Under the pieces are notes generated by a model. It had not been told where the DNA came from and did not search any database. It saw only the letters and a program-made list of their open reading frames with translations. Source: Candidatus Sumerlaeota bacterium (GTDB taxonomy: Bacteria; Sumerlaeota; Sumerlaeia; JABWBI01). Taken from it: a stretch of 40,795 nt of DNA. Numbering within the stretch: position 1 is the stretch's first letter; every line of letters begins with the position of its first letter. Positions 18,171-28,300 of this stretch are shown piece by piece. The stretch covers positions 1 to 40,795 of the forward strand of contig JAFGKF010000116.1 of NCBI GenBank assembly GCA_016928695.1. Direction: 5' to 3'. A program made the position numbers and the translations under genes.

Positions 18171-19928
18171 ATGCCCTCCACGCGATCTCACCTCGCCGAG
18201 CTCATCTGGCATCTCGCGCCGCTGGTCGTGATCGTGCCCACGGCGATCCTCGCGGTGTGGGGAAGCGCACTGCTCGGCCCCTCCTTCGATGAGCCGGCCG
18301 ACATCACCGCGGGCTACGTGTTCTGGAGATCGGGCGAGGAGCTCGAGGCCCCCGGTCGCCCGCTGCTCGGACTGATGCTCGAGTCGCTCGGCCTCTGGGT
18401 CACCTGGGGGGAGAACGTCGACGACTGGCCCGGTCTGCCCGAGCGCGATCTCGATCGCCTCACGGCCCACGTGCTCTCAGGCATCGTGCCCGTGCATCGG
18501 ATGCTGTGGTGGGCGCGCGTGCCGGGGATGCTGGCGATGGCTCTCACGGCGCTGCTCGTCCACCGCGGGGCGCTCGCCCTGTGGGGGCATCGCAGCACCG
18601 CGCTGCTGGCGACCACGCTCTTCTGTCTTCTCCCGAGCACACTGGCGCATGCCACGCGCGCCGACGGCGCGATGCTCTCGGCGATGTGGGTGTGTGCGGC
18701 GACGGTGGCCGGCTGGCGCTGGCTGTGCCGGGAGAGCTCGGGGTGGCCGGCGCTCGTCTATCTGATCGGGGGTCTGTTGACCGACTGGGCCCTCTGGCTC
18801 CTCATCCCCTTCGCCCTCGGCGTCGTCGCGGTGCGCGCCGCCGACACCCTGGCGGGGCGCCTCGAGCCTGCGCAGGATCCCACCCCCGATCCGCGCGCGA
18901 GCCGCGGTGACGGATGGGGAGGGGGTCTCGCCCGCGTGCTCCACGAGAGCCGGGTCTCGATGGCTCGTCTGCTGGTGGGCGCACTCGTCTTCTGGCTGGT
19001 GATCGTGGAGCTGACGGGCAACTGGCGGGTCTGGTGGGACCTGTGGCAGAGCGCGGTGGTTCACTGGACGCGCTGGCGCTCGGAGGCGCTGCCGCTCTTT
19101 TTCGCCGGGCAGTTCTATGCCCATGTGCCCCTCGCCTATCACCCCGCCCTGATTCTCCTGAAGACGCCGCTGTGGCTGTTTCTTCTCTGGGCTCTGGCGA
19201 TCGGGTGGTCGGGGGCGCTGCGCCCCCCCGCAAGGTGGCATGCGCTCCTCTATCTCCACGCGGGCGTGCTCTGGATGATCGCCGTCGGTTCACCGCTGCT
19301 GCCCGCGCGGGGGTATGCCGTCTGGGTGCCTCTGACACCGATTCTCTGCATGGTGGCCGCCGGGGCGCTGCCCACCGGGCCCGAGGCGCTGCGGCTCTCA
19401 CGCCGTGCCCTCACCGTCCGCTGGTTGGCGATCGCGCTCGCCCTCGGGGTGGGCACATGGACGATTTTGGAGAGTGCCCCCCACTGGCACGCGCAGTGGA
19501 ACACGGTGGCATGGCTCGACGGCGGCGGAAGGGTCTGGTTCGCCGCGCCCGAGAACGACGCGGGTCCGGCGATGCCCGCCGTCGCGGAGCATCTGCAGCT
19601 CAGCGGCGAAGGCGACGAGCTGATCTTCGTGGCGCACTGTGGACGCTGGTCGCCGACGAATCTGGGGCTGAAGTGCCTCTTTCTCCCGAGCCATGGGCTC
19701 TTGCTCGAACAGATGCACCGCTTCAAGATCACGGAGCCCCCGCCGGGGATCTACGTGATCGCCGCCTCGCTTCTCATGGGACAGGACTGCCTCTACCCGG
19801 GGACCTATCGCTGGTTCCGCGAGCGCCCCGCCGACCTCTGGATCGGCGGCACGGTGGGGCTGTGGACGGTGGAGGAGCCGGCGAGCGGGGAGACCGATGG
19901 TGCGGTCGGGTCGGAGGTCTCCGACTGA
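18171..19928 (+). CDS. Multi-pass membrane protein, ArnT/PMT (GT-C) glycosyltransferase-like
   Basis: About 585 aa from ATG 18171 (ORF track GTG at 18126 also possible); FDEPADITAGYVFWRSGE near N-terminus and many TM helices, like PMT/GT39-type proteins. Confidence 0.6.
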   Translation: MPSTRSHLAELIWHLAPLVVIVPTAILAVWGSALLGPSFDEPADITAGYVFWRSGEELEAPGRPLLGLMLESLGLWVTWGENVDDWPGLPERDLDRLTAHVLSGIVPVHRMLWWARVPGMLAMALTALLVHRGALALWGHRSTALLATTLFCLLPSTLAHATRADGAMLSAMWVCAATVAGWRWLCRESSGWPALVYLIGGLLTDWALWLLIPFALGVVAVRAADTLAGRLEPAQDPTPDPRASRGDGWGGGLARVLHESRVSMARLLVGALVFWLVIVELTGNWRVWWDLWQSAVVHWTRWRSEALPLFFAGQFYAHVPLAYHPALILLKTPLWLFLLWALAIGWSGALRPPARWHALLYLHAGVLWMIAVGSPLLPARGYAVWVPLTPILCMVAAGALPTGPEALRLSRRALTVRWLAIALALGVGTWTILESAPHWHAQWNTVAWLDGGGRVWFAAPENDAGPAMPAVAEHLQLSGEGDELIFVAHCGRWSPTNLGLKCLFLPSHGLLLEQMHRFKITEPPPGIYVIAASLLMGQDCLYPGTYRWFRERPADLWIGGTVGLWTVEEPASGETDGAVGSEVSD

Positions 19929-19932
19929 GCGG

Positions 19933-22221
19933 ATGAGACGACGCGCCCATCTCGCCCTGCGCCTCTTACTGCTCGCGCTCGTCGCCGTTCCGGTGCTCAC
20001 GCTCGTGCCGCGCCACCCGGTGAATGAGGGCAAGGTGTGGACGGGGATGATGCTCGCCCTGTTCGCCCTCGTCGTGGGCGGTGCGCTGATCTCCCTGTCG
20101 CCCGCCGCATGGGGTCGAATGCACCGCACGCTGCTGCCTGTGCTCGTGATCAACGCGGTGCTGTCGCTGTCGCCGCTGATTGCCTCGGATCCTCTTCTCG
20201 CGCTGGGCCGCTGGGGTGAGCTGGCCCTGTGGTCAGCCCTCATCCCCCTCGCCGCCGCGGTGAGCGGTCGCCGCTGGCTGCCCCGCCTGGGTGGCGCGGT
20301 GGCGCTCGCGGCGGGCCTGGCGTCGCTTCCTCTTCTGATCTCGCACCTGGATTGGTTCGGTCTCGCGCGTCTCGAGGCCGGGACGTTCGGCAATCGCAAT
20401 CAGCTCGGGCAGTTCCTGGCGATGGCGCTCTGGTTCGCTGTGGTGCCGCTCATGCGGAGGCGGGGAGTTGCCTGGCGGGCAGGGTGGATCGCCCTCTGCG
20501 CGGTGATCCTCTGCGCACTGCTTCTCACCCGCTCGAAGGGCGCGTGGATGGGCGCGGTGGTGGCCCCACTGATCCTGGGGGGGGCGATGGGATTGGGTCT
20601 TCTGCCGCGTTGGCGAGGGGAACTCTCTCGCCGGCTTTTGGCGCCGGCGCTTCTGCTCATGGGGGCGCTCGTCGTGCTCGCGGCTCTCAACGCCGACTCC
20701 CTGAGACGGGAGTGGGCGACGATCTCCTCCGATTCCCAGGGCATCGCCGTGCGCCGCATGCTCTGGAGCGGAACGGTGGAGATGATCGGCGACAGTCCTC
20801 TGCTCGGTGTGGGGATCGGCCAGTGGCCCCTGACGTTTCCCCCTCACATGGATCAGGAGCACTTCGCCTTCGAGGGCACCCGCCCGCGCGAGGCGCACAG
20901 CGACTGGCTGCAGATGATCGCGGAGACGGGGGCACTGGGTGCTCTGACGATGCTGTTGATTCTCGTCTGGGTCGGGCTTCAGTGCCGACGTGCGCTGAGG
21001 ACCCCCGAGGCCGCTGCGCCGACTCTGGCCCTTCTGGCTCTCGCCGTGATGGCGATGGTCGACTTCCCCCTTCAGCGCGCGGTGCCTCCGATTCTCGCGG
21101 CGATCCTGGTGGGATCCTTGGCGGGCTCGATGACAGGCGAGGGTGTGAAAACACAGGGGGTCCTCCCCCTGTGGTCGCGGTTGCCTCTGGCCGTCGCGCT
21201 GATCGCTCTCCTCCTCGGGGTGCCCTCACTGGCTCGCCGCCATGCCCTCGCTCACCATCTGGGCGAGGTGCGAGCCGCCCTCGAGGGGCACGGCGTGTCG
21301 TCGGACGAGACGCTCGCGCACATCCGTGCTGCGGTCGCCCTCGGGGCCTCACCCCTGGAGGCCGATCGCCTCGCGGCGACGGCGCTTCTGCTCGGCGCAC
21401 CGGATCTCGCCGAGGAGATCGGCGAGGCGGCACTCCACCGCGACTTCACGTGGTTCGATCACTGGCTGTGGCGGGCTGAGGCCCTCAGGGCAATGGGTGA
21501 GACCGAGCAGGCAGTTGTCAGCTCCCAGTGGGCCGTCGCGTTCGCGAATGGATCAGGGCGTGCGTGGCACACCCTGGGCCGATCGCACTGGGCGAACGGC
21601 GACCTCGCGGGGGCGGTCGATGCGCTCCGGGAGGCGCATCGTCTCATGCCGGGCAGCGACCTGGCGCTGCGTGACCTCGGGATCTGTCTGCTGGAGAGCC
21701 GCCGCTGGGACGAGGCGGCCGCGGTGATCCGCGAGAGCCTGGAGCGCAACTCGGAGAGTGCTCCCGAGTGGCGGTCCCTGGGCACTGCGCTTCTGGGTCT
21801 GGGCCAGCGCGAGGCCGCGGCGGAGGCCTTCTCGCAGGCGGTCGCGCTCGACTCCTCGCTGGTGACCGCGTGGCTTCAGTGGGCACAGGTGTCACTGGGG
21901 GAGGGTGAGAGCGCCGAGGCCGAGGCGATCCTGCGGCGTGGCCTCGAGGCGGCTCCCGACTCCGCGCCTCTGTGGGAGTTGCTCGCCACCTCGCTGGCCA
22001 CCCAGTGGAAGCTGGAGGAGGCCCATGAGGCCCTTGCCGAGGCACTTCGCATTGATCCCGGCTACGCACCCGCGTGGCGCGGGCAGGGATTTCTGCTCAG
22101 CCAGGAGGGGCGCCACAGGGAGGCGATCGAGTCGCTGAGGCGCGCCCATCAGCTTGATCCCGAGGACGATCTGACCCGCCAAGCCCTCGAGCGTCTCGGG
22201 GTGGAGATCCCCTCTCCCTGA
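19933..22221 (+). CDS. O-antigen ligase family protein with C-terminal TPR repeats
   Basis: Wzy_C-type motifs: FGNRNQLGQFLAMALWFAVVPL, LLLTRSKGAWMGAVVAPLIL, SDWLQMIAETGALGALTMLLILV; C-terminal TPRs (GRAWHTLGRSHWANGDLAGAVDALREAHRLMPGS). Confidence 0.88.
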   Translation: MRRRAHLALRLLLLALVAVPVLTLVPRHPVNEGKVWTGMMLALFALVVGGALISLSPAAWGRMHRTLLPVLVINAVLSLSPLIASDPLLALGRWGELALWSALIPLAAAVSGRRWLPRLGGAVALAAGLASLPLLISHLDWFGLARLEAGTFGNRNQLGQFLAMALWFAVVPLMRRRGVAWRAGWIALCAVILCALLLTRSKGAWMGAVVAPLILGGAMGLGLLPRWRGELSRRLLAPALLLMGALVVLAALNADSLRREWATISSDSQGIAVRRMLWSGTVEMIGDSPLLGVGIGQWPLTFPPHMDQEHFAFEGTRPREAHSDWLQMIAETGALGALTMLLILVWVGLQCRRALRTPEAAAPTLALLALAVMAMVDFPLQRAVPPILAAILVGSLAGSMTGEGVKTQGVLPLWSRLPLAVALIALLLGVPSLARRHALAHHLGEVRAALEGHGVSSDETLAHIRAAVALGASPLEADRLAATALLLGAPDLAEEIGEAALHRDFTWFDHWLWRAEALRAMGETEQAVVSSQWAVAFANGSGRAWHTLGRSHWANGDLAGAVDALREAHRLMPGSDLALRDLGICLLESRRWDEAAAVIRESLERNSESAPEWRSLGTALLGLGQREAAAEAFSQAVALDSSLVTAWLQWAQVSLGEGESAEAEAILRRGLEAAPDSAPLWELLATSLATQWKLEEAHEALAEALRIDPGYAPAWRGQGFLLSQEGRHREAIESLRRAHQLDPEDDLTRQALERLGVEIPSP

Positions 22222-22244
22222 GCTGGCAAAAAGGCACTCTCGTG

Positions 22245-22274
22245 TTGACTGCTGGCACAGCGGGATCCTAGATT
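22245..22274 (+). promoter_or_regulatory. Putative sigma-70-type promoter upstream of pilM-pilN
   Basis: TTGACT - 18 nt - TAGATT. Confidence 0.5.
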
Positions 22275-22420
22275 GACGCTGGTTACAGGGACCCCCGGGG
22301 GGCTCCGCGCACCCCCACCCGCGGCTGCCTCGCCCCCCCGGCCGGGCATCTGGGTGGATGAATCGCCGACGTTGGACATGGCCGGCGAGACCCAATTCAC
22401 TGCTGCGAGACCTCACTGCT

Positions 22421-24478
22421 GTGGCAAATCTCAAGCGCTGTCTTGGCGTCGATCTCGGCGCCAACTCCGTCAAAGTCGTCGAGCTGCGCCGTGAAGGCGA
22501 CGCAGTGCGAATCGTCAGGGCGGTCACGAAACCCCTCGATCTTCTCCCCAACTCTCCCCCCGAGGAGCGCGCCGAGGCCACCTCCGCCGCCGTGCGCGAA
22601 CTCCTCCGGGAGGAGAAGATCGCCCTGAAGCAGGCGGTCTTCAGTGTCCCGGGCCAATCGGTCTTCATCAAGAGAGTGCGGCTTCCGCGCACGACCGAGG
22701 AGCGTCTCCACCGCATCATCAACTACGAGGCGCGCCAGCAGATCCCCTTCCCGCTCGACAAGACACTGCTCGAGTTTCAGATCTTCGACGAGCCCGGCGA
22801 TCCGCAGGTCGAGGTGCTCCTGGTCGCCATCAAGCGCGACTTCATCGAGAGCTTCATGCGCACGATCACGCGCTGTCGCCTCAAGCCGGTCGCCATCAGT
22901 GTCTCGAGCCTCGCGCTCTTCAACTACCATCTCTTCGACGGCGCCGCGCCGGACCTGCTGGGCCTGACGGCGAAGGCCGAGAGGGCCGAGCGCAGGAGCA
23001 AGGGCAAGAGGAAACGCCTCAGGCTCTCGCTGCGGCGCAGGAAGGGGGGCGCCGAGGAGGAGAAGGAGGAGGCCGCGGAGCACCCCGCGCCCCAGATGGT
23101 CGAGGAGGAGGACACCGACCTCGATCTCGGTGAGGAGACCGACCTCGACCTGGGCGAGGATGTGGATTTCGGGGACTTCGAGGACCTGGATCTCGGCGTC
23201 GAGGACGTCAAGGCGTTCCTCAACATCGGCGCCACCACCCTGGACATTGTGATCGCCCGCTTCGGCAAGCGCAAATCGCTGGGCTTCACCCGCTCGGTCC
23301 CCATCGCCGGAAATGAGATGACCAAGCTGGTGATGGATCGCCTGCGGCTGGAGTCGTTCGCCGAGGCCGAGGAGCTCAAGTGCACGCAGTGTGTCGCGGT
23401 CAGCGATGGGGTGGACCCGGGATCGCTGCTGCCCAATGCCAACGCCGAGGCCTCGAACGCGGCGACGGCCCTGATCAATCGACTGGTCGCGGAGATCCGC
23501 CGGACCCTGGACTTCTTTGTCTCGCAGCCCGACGGCGTCACCGTCGACTCCGTGGTGATCAGCGGCGGTGCATCGCAGATGCCCAATCTGGGTCCCTACA
23601 TTGAGGACAAGATCGGACTGCTGGTGGAGCGGGCCGAGGGCCCCACGAGCGAGCACCTGGTGACCGATGCCCAGCCCCGCGAGGGCTGGCACGGCTACTT
23701 CCCCGCCATCGGCCTCGCCCTCAGCGGGATGGGGCTCGGCAAGATCGCCATCGACTTCCTGCCGACCAACCTCAAGGACATCCGGCAGTTCAAGGGCAAG
23801 CTGGTGGAGATCGCCATTCTCGCCGGCTGCCTGGCTGTCTCGGTGGGCTTCGGCATGCAGATGGGCGAGGCGAACGTCGAGTGGTACGATCAGCGGATCC
23901 AGTCCATGCAGCAGAGTGTGATGCGAGCCCAGCCGATCGTGAATGACGGCGAGCAGGCCCTGGAGGCGCGCCGCCGCATCAAGACGCAGTTCGGGGAGCT
24001 GGCAAAGATGGTCCCCTGGCGGGAGTACTGGGCCAAGATCTATCTCGAGGTCATCAGCAACTGCCGGCCCTCCCAGGTCTTCCTGACCAATGTCGAGATG
24101 ACGGGGTATGGCCAGATCCTCATCCAGGGGCGCTCCTTCACCCCCGATGCCATCGCCACCTACGCGCAGCGCATCAACCAGGAGACCAGCGCGTACATCC
24201 AGACCGGTGAGGACCCGGCGACCCAGCTGCCGATGGTCGAGGTCTACACCGATCCGATCCCCCATGTCACTCAGCGCGGTGAGACGCAGACCGGCTTCAC
24301 CCTTTTCATGAGGACACACACCCGCACCAGCTCGCAGTCGGTGCCCTACCGCGATCTCTCCCCGCGCGCGGCGCTGGGGCTTCAGCAGGATGCGATGCGA
24401 GGGGGGGCTTTCCCCGGGGATCGCCGGGGTCAGCAGGGCAACCGCCGGCCCCAGCCGGGGGAGGCGTTCATGCGATGA
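22421..24478 (+). CDS. Fused type IV pilus/T2SS assembly protein PilM-PilN
   Basis: GTG start 22421: VANLKRCLGVDLGANSVKVVELRREGD...QAVFSVPGQSVFIKRVRLPRTTEERLHRIINYEARQQIPFPLDKTLLEFQIF (PilM); C-terminal IAIDFLPTNLKDIRQFKGKLVEIAILAGCLAVSVGF + CRPSQVFLTNVEMTGYGQILIQGRSFTPDAIATYAQRINQE (PilN-like). Confidence 0.85.
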   Translation: MANLKRCLGVDLGANSVKVVELRREGDAVRIVRAVTKPLDLLPNSPPEERAEATSAAVRELLREEKIALKQAVFSVPGQSVFIKRVRLPRTTEERLHRIINYEARQQIPFPLDKTLLEFQIFDEPGDPQVEVLLVAIKRDFIESFMRTITRCRLKPVAISVSSLALFNYHLFDGAAPDLLGLTAKAERAERRSKGKRKRLRLSLRRRKGGAEEEKEEAAEHPAPQMVEEEDTDLDLGEETDLDLGEDVDFGDFEDLDLGVEDVKAFLNIGATTLDIVIARFGKRKSLGFTRSVPIAGNEMTKLVMDRLRLESFAEAEELKCTQCVAVSDGVDPGSLLPNANAEASNAATALINRLVAEIRRTLDFFVSQPDGVTVDSVVISGGASQMPNLGPYIEDKIGLLVERAEGPTSEHLVTDAQPREGWHGYFPAIGLALSGMGLGKIAIDFLPTNLKDIRQFKGKLVEIAILAGCLAVSVGFGMQMGEANVEWYDQRIQSMQQSVMRAQPIVNDGEQALEARRRIKTQFGELAKMVPWREYWAKIYLEVISNCRPSQVFLTNVEMTGYGQILIQGRSFTPDAIATYAQRINQETSAYIQTGEDPATQLPMVEVYTDPIPHVTQRGETQTGFTLFMRTHTRTSSQSVPYRDLSPRAALGLQQDAMRGGAFPGDRRGQQGNRRPQPGEAFMR

Positions 24479-24530
24479 GCGCATGGAGGACGACGGGCCA
24501 ATGGACAGGCAAGAGAGGGTGATCTGAACC

Positions 24531-25085
24531 ATGGACCAGCTCAAACCCCTGCTCCGCAAGCTGCAGCGCAACGTCGACCGCGCAGCCATTGTGGTGTTCT
24601 TCATTCTCACCGGGGCGGTGGTCTACTTCTACCAGTCCGAGCAGAGCGCCCCGCCCGCCGAGGAGCCGCCCGAGATCCGCCCGACCCACCTTGATGTTCA
24701 GGTGGAATTTCCCGATGAGAGTTATCAGACAGTGATGACCACCCTGAGCTGGGGGGGTGATCTGTATGCCGACCGGCCGATTGACCGCAGCCACCCATTC
24801 TTCCCGATCATTGAGCAGAATCTTTTCCGTGAGCCCCTCACCATGCAGGAGCTGCATGAGCAGGCGCTCGAGCTGCTCGACGATGCCCGGACCGCATACG
24901 CCCAGGCCAGCCAGCCGGGCCAGAGCCCTGAGGAGGTCCGAGTCCAGCTGGAGCGGACCGTCAATCTGTGCAACCGTGTCATCGACATCTGGGCGGCCCA
25001 GAGCGGTGGCGCGGAGCAGACCGAGGCGCGCACCCTGCTCGAGAATGCCCAGGCGCTGCTTGACAGCATGGGAGCCACCCCATGA
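24531..25085 (+). CDS. Single-TM protein of unknown function in pilus/secretin locus (PilO/PilP position)
   Basis: 184 aa; RNVDRAAIVVFFILTGAVVYFYQ TM anchor, periplasmic RSHPFFPIIEQNLFREPL and helical C-terminus; located between pilMN and the secretin. Confidence 0.6.
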   Translation: MDQLKPLLRKLQRNVDRAAIVVFFILTGAVVYFYQSEQSAPPAEEPPEIRPTHLDVQVEFPDESYQTVMTTLSWGGDLYADRPIDRSHPFFPIIEQNLFREPLTMQELHEQALELLDDARTAYAQASQPGQSPEEVRVQLERTVNLCNRVIDIWAAQSGGAEQTEARTLLENAQALLDSMGATP

Positions 25086-25193
25086 GTGCGAACCAAGTCG
25101 TCGGGTCGGACCAGGCCCGAGAGGCCCCCTCCTCAGGGGCACGCCGGCAAGAGAGTCCCCCTCCCTCCTCCCCGGGAGGCCAACTCTCACAGC

Positions 25194-25221
25194 TTGACAG
25201 GTTGATTGTGGATTCTAGAGT
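25194..25221 (+). promoter_or_regulatory. Putative sigma-70-type promoter upstream of the secretin gene
   Basis: TTGACA - 16 nt - TAGAGT. Confidence 0.45.
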
Positions 25222-25318
25222 TACTACGCCTCCGGGTCGCCGGAGATCATTTGCCGTCAGGGGTCTGTTGGAGATTCACTGGCGCCGGACCACCCGCTCT
25301 CGAAGGAGTACCCGTCAC

Positions 25319-28300
25319 ATGCAGGTGACCAAGGCCCATCACCTCCGGAGATTCTGTGCTCTGGGGCTGACACTGGTGCTTGCCACTCTGGCACCATCGG
25401 CGATGGCTCAGACCACAGCCGGTGCCCCGATCAGTCAGGTGGCGGATCTTCTCGCCCAGGGAGATCAGGCCTTCCAGATCAGGGATTATGAGTCCGCTCT
25501 GCGCCACTACGCCACGGCAGCCCAGGTCGACCCCGACAGCCCCCTGGTCGTCGAGCGTCTTCAGGAGGCCCAGCGTCGAGAGGCGGCGCGCCAGCGTCTG
25601 CTGCTGACGGTCCCCGCCGAGCCCCAGGCACGCGAGCAGTTCCTGGAGCGGCGCCATCAGCAGGCGCTTGCGCTGCTGCACGACAACCGCCTGGAGGCGG
25701 CGGCGCAGCGCTTTGAGGAGATCTTCTTTGTCGACCCCGACTACCGGCGCGTCCGCAGGCAGCTCGAGCGCCTCGATGCCCAGCTCGCCGCGGAGGGGCT
25801 CGCCTCGTTCACTGAGCTGCCCACTGTCAGCCCCGGAGGCGCCGCGCAGCCGGTGCTCCCCGAGGACGAGACACGGATCGCTCAGATCGAGCGCGCCGAG
25901 TCCGAGGCGGAGACCGCCGCGCGCCGCGCGGCCGAGGCGGTCCAGTCGGAGCGCGATCGCGCGGCCGAGGTTCTCAGCGAGGCGACCATCAGTCAGGCTC
26001 TGCGCGATGGCCGCCGCGCCCTTCGCCGCGATGAGTACACCGAGGCGATTCGCCACGCCGAGACGGTGCTCGCGCTCGACCCCGCCAATGCGACGGCGCA
26101 GCGCCTGATCGAGGACGCCACCGCCGAGCGCGATGCCCATGCGATGGCCGAGCGCCGGGCGGAGCAGACAGCGGCCAACGAGGAGCAGGAGCAGCGCATC
26201 GAGGATCTCCTGGAGCAGGCGGAGGAGTATCTCGAGGACGAGCGCTTCGCCGAGGCGATCTCCACGGCGGAGATGGTTTTCGAGATCGAGGTCGACAACG
26301 CCGAGGCGCAGCGGTTCATCGCCCAGGTGAACGAGGCGGCGCAGGAGGCCGAGCGGGAGGCCCTCGAACGCCAGGCCCGGGAGCGTGAGGAGCAGATCAG
26401 CGATCTGCTGCGATCGGGTCGGCGCTCTCTGCGGCGTGACAACTTCGAGGAGGCCCAGACGGCCGCCGAGCAGGCTCTGGCCATGGACCCCTCCAATGCC
26501 GAGGCGGCCGAGCTGCTGAGCCAGGCCCAGGCGGGTGCCGCCGCTGTCGCGCAGGAGGCCGCCGCTCGCGATCTGGCCGAGCAGGTCGATGCTCTGCTGG
26601 ATCAGGCGAGACAGTGTCTCCGCGACGATGATTATCAGGCGGCGATCGATGCCGCCAACAGCGCCCTGGCTCTCGACGCAGAGAATGAGCGGGCCCGCGC
26701 GCTGATCGCCGATGCCCAGAGAGAGATGGCCGTGGCAGCCGATGCGGCTCAGGAGCGGCAGCTGGAGGGTCTGCTCGACCAAGCCCGCCGAAGCCTCCGC
26801 GCCGATGAGTGTGAGGCGGCCATCGCCACCGCGAACCAGGTGCTCGCGATCGACGCGGAGAATGACGAGGCCCGCGAGCTGATCGCCGATGCCCAGCGCG
26901 AGATGGCTGCGGCTGCTGCCGAGCAGGCCGCCGCGCAGAACGCGCAGAGGGTGGCGGAGCTGATCGACTCCGCCCGCGCCGCGATGGATGCGGGCGAGAA
27001 CGAGGCCGCCCTCGAGATGCTGCGCGAGGCGGAGTCACTCGATCCCGGCAACCGCGGCATCAGCCGCATGATCCGCCGGGCCGAGAGCGCCATCGCCGAT
27101 GCTCAGCGCGAGGCGCAGGAGGCCGAGCAGGTTCAGCGGCAGGAGACCGAGGAGGCCGACCAGGCCCGCGCGGAGGCTCTGGAGGACGCGCTTCGCCTGG
27201 CCGACCGGGCGCTCCGCCGCGAGCGCTACGAGGAGGCGATTGAGCACTATCAGGCGGCCCTGGCCGTGGCGCCTGATGATGCCGCCGCGGCCGAGGGGCT
27301 GGCCAATGCCGAGCAGGCGCTGGCCGCCATTCAGGCCGCTGAGGCCACCACCCAGGAGGCCGAGGCCCAGATCGCGGCCGGCGAGGCCGCCCTGCGTGAG
27401 GGCGATCTCGACGCCGCCGAGGCGGCATTCCAGATGGCCGGGGCTCTCGTCCCTGGCCTGGAGGCCGCTCAGGAAGGCCTCGGGCAGGTTGCCCAGGCGC
27501 GCGAGGAGGCCATGGAGCGGGCCCAGCTCGAGGCCATGCGCGAGGCCCGCGAGCGCGAGGATCAGATGCGGGCGCAGAGCGAGCAGCGTCTGGCCGAGGC
27601 CCAGAGCCTGTTGCAGGCCGGCCGCCTCAACGAGGCCGAGGGGGCCGTGCGTGAATCCCTCGCCCTGTGGCCCGAGAACACCCGTGCCCAGAGCACCCTG
27701 GGGCAAATCGATCGGATGCGCGAGCAGGCCGCTCAGGCTGAGGTCGACCGCGAGGCGCGCAACCGCGAGGCCCTTGTCAGCGGTCTTCTGGCGGAGGGTC
27801 GTCAGGCCTACGATCAGGGCGACGTGGTCGCCGCGGTCGAGAGCTGGACGCGCGTGGTGGAGATCGATCCCAACAACGACTACGCGCTGACGCTTCTGGA
27901 GAACACCGAGGCCGAGCACCGCGGCGCCCTGGCGCTCGAGCGGGCCGAGGCCGACCAGATGGCCCGCGAGCAGGAGATGCTCGAGCGGCTGAGCACCCCG
28001 ATCTCGATCACCACGCCGAGCGAGGGGACGCCGCTTCAGGTCTTCCTCGAGAACATCTCGATCTTCACCGATCTCAACTTCGTGATCGCCGACGGCGTGG
28101 AGGTGCAGGTCACCGGGGCGTTCGTGGAGCAGCCGCTGCGGCGGGTGCTGGACTCGGTGATCACGAACAACGGTCTGAGCTGGACGGTGGAGGACACGAT
28201 CATCTCGATCACGCCGAACCTGGTGACGCGCATGTGGACGCTGACGTCGGAGGACACGGCGTCGCTGGTGGTCTTCCGCGACTCGGGGATGCTCGACCGG

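Noticed and set aside
22397-24610. 737-aa minus-strand ORF opposite pilM-pilN (and similar long ORFs at 31450-33462, 27035-28963, 38817-40508, 5211-6848, 8593-10467)
   Set aside because: High-GC mirror ORFs antisense to well-supported genes; translations are low-complexity Leu/Arg/Asp/Gly-rich with no recognisable domains.
25082-25318. N-terminal 79-codon extension of the secretin ORF
   Set aside because: Contains promoter-like boxes, lacks sensible protein character, and a clear signal peptide begins at Met 25319.
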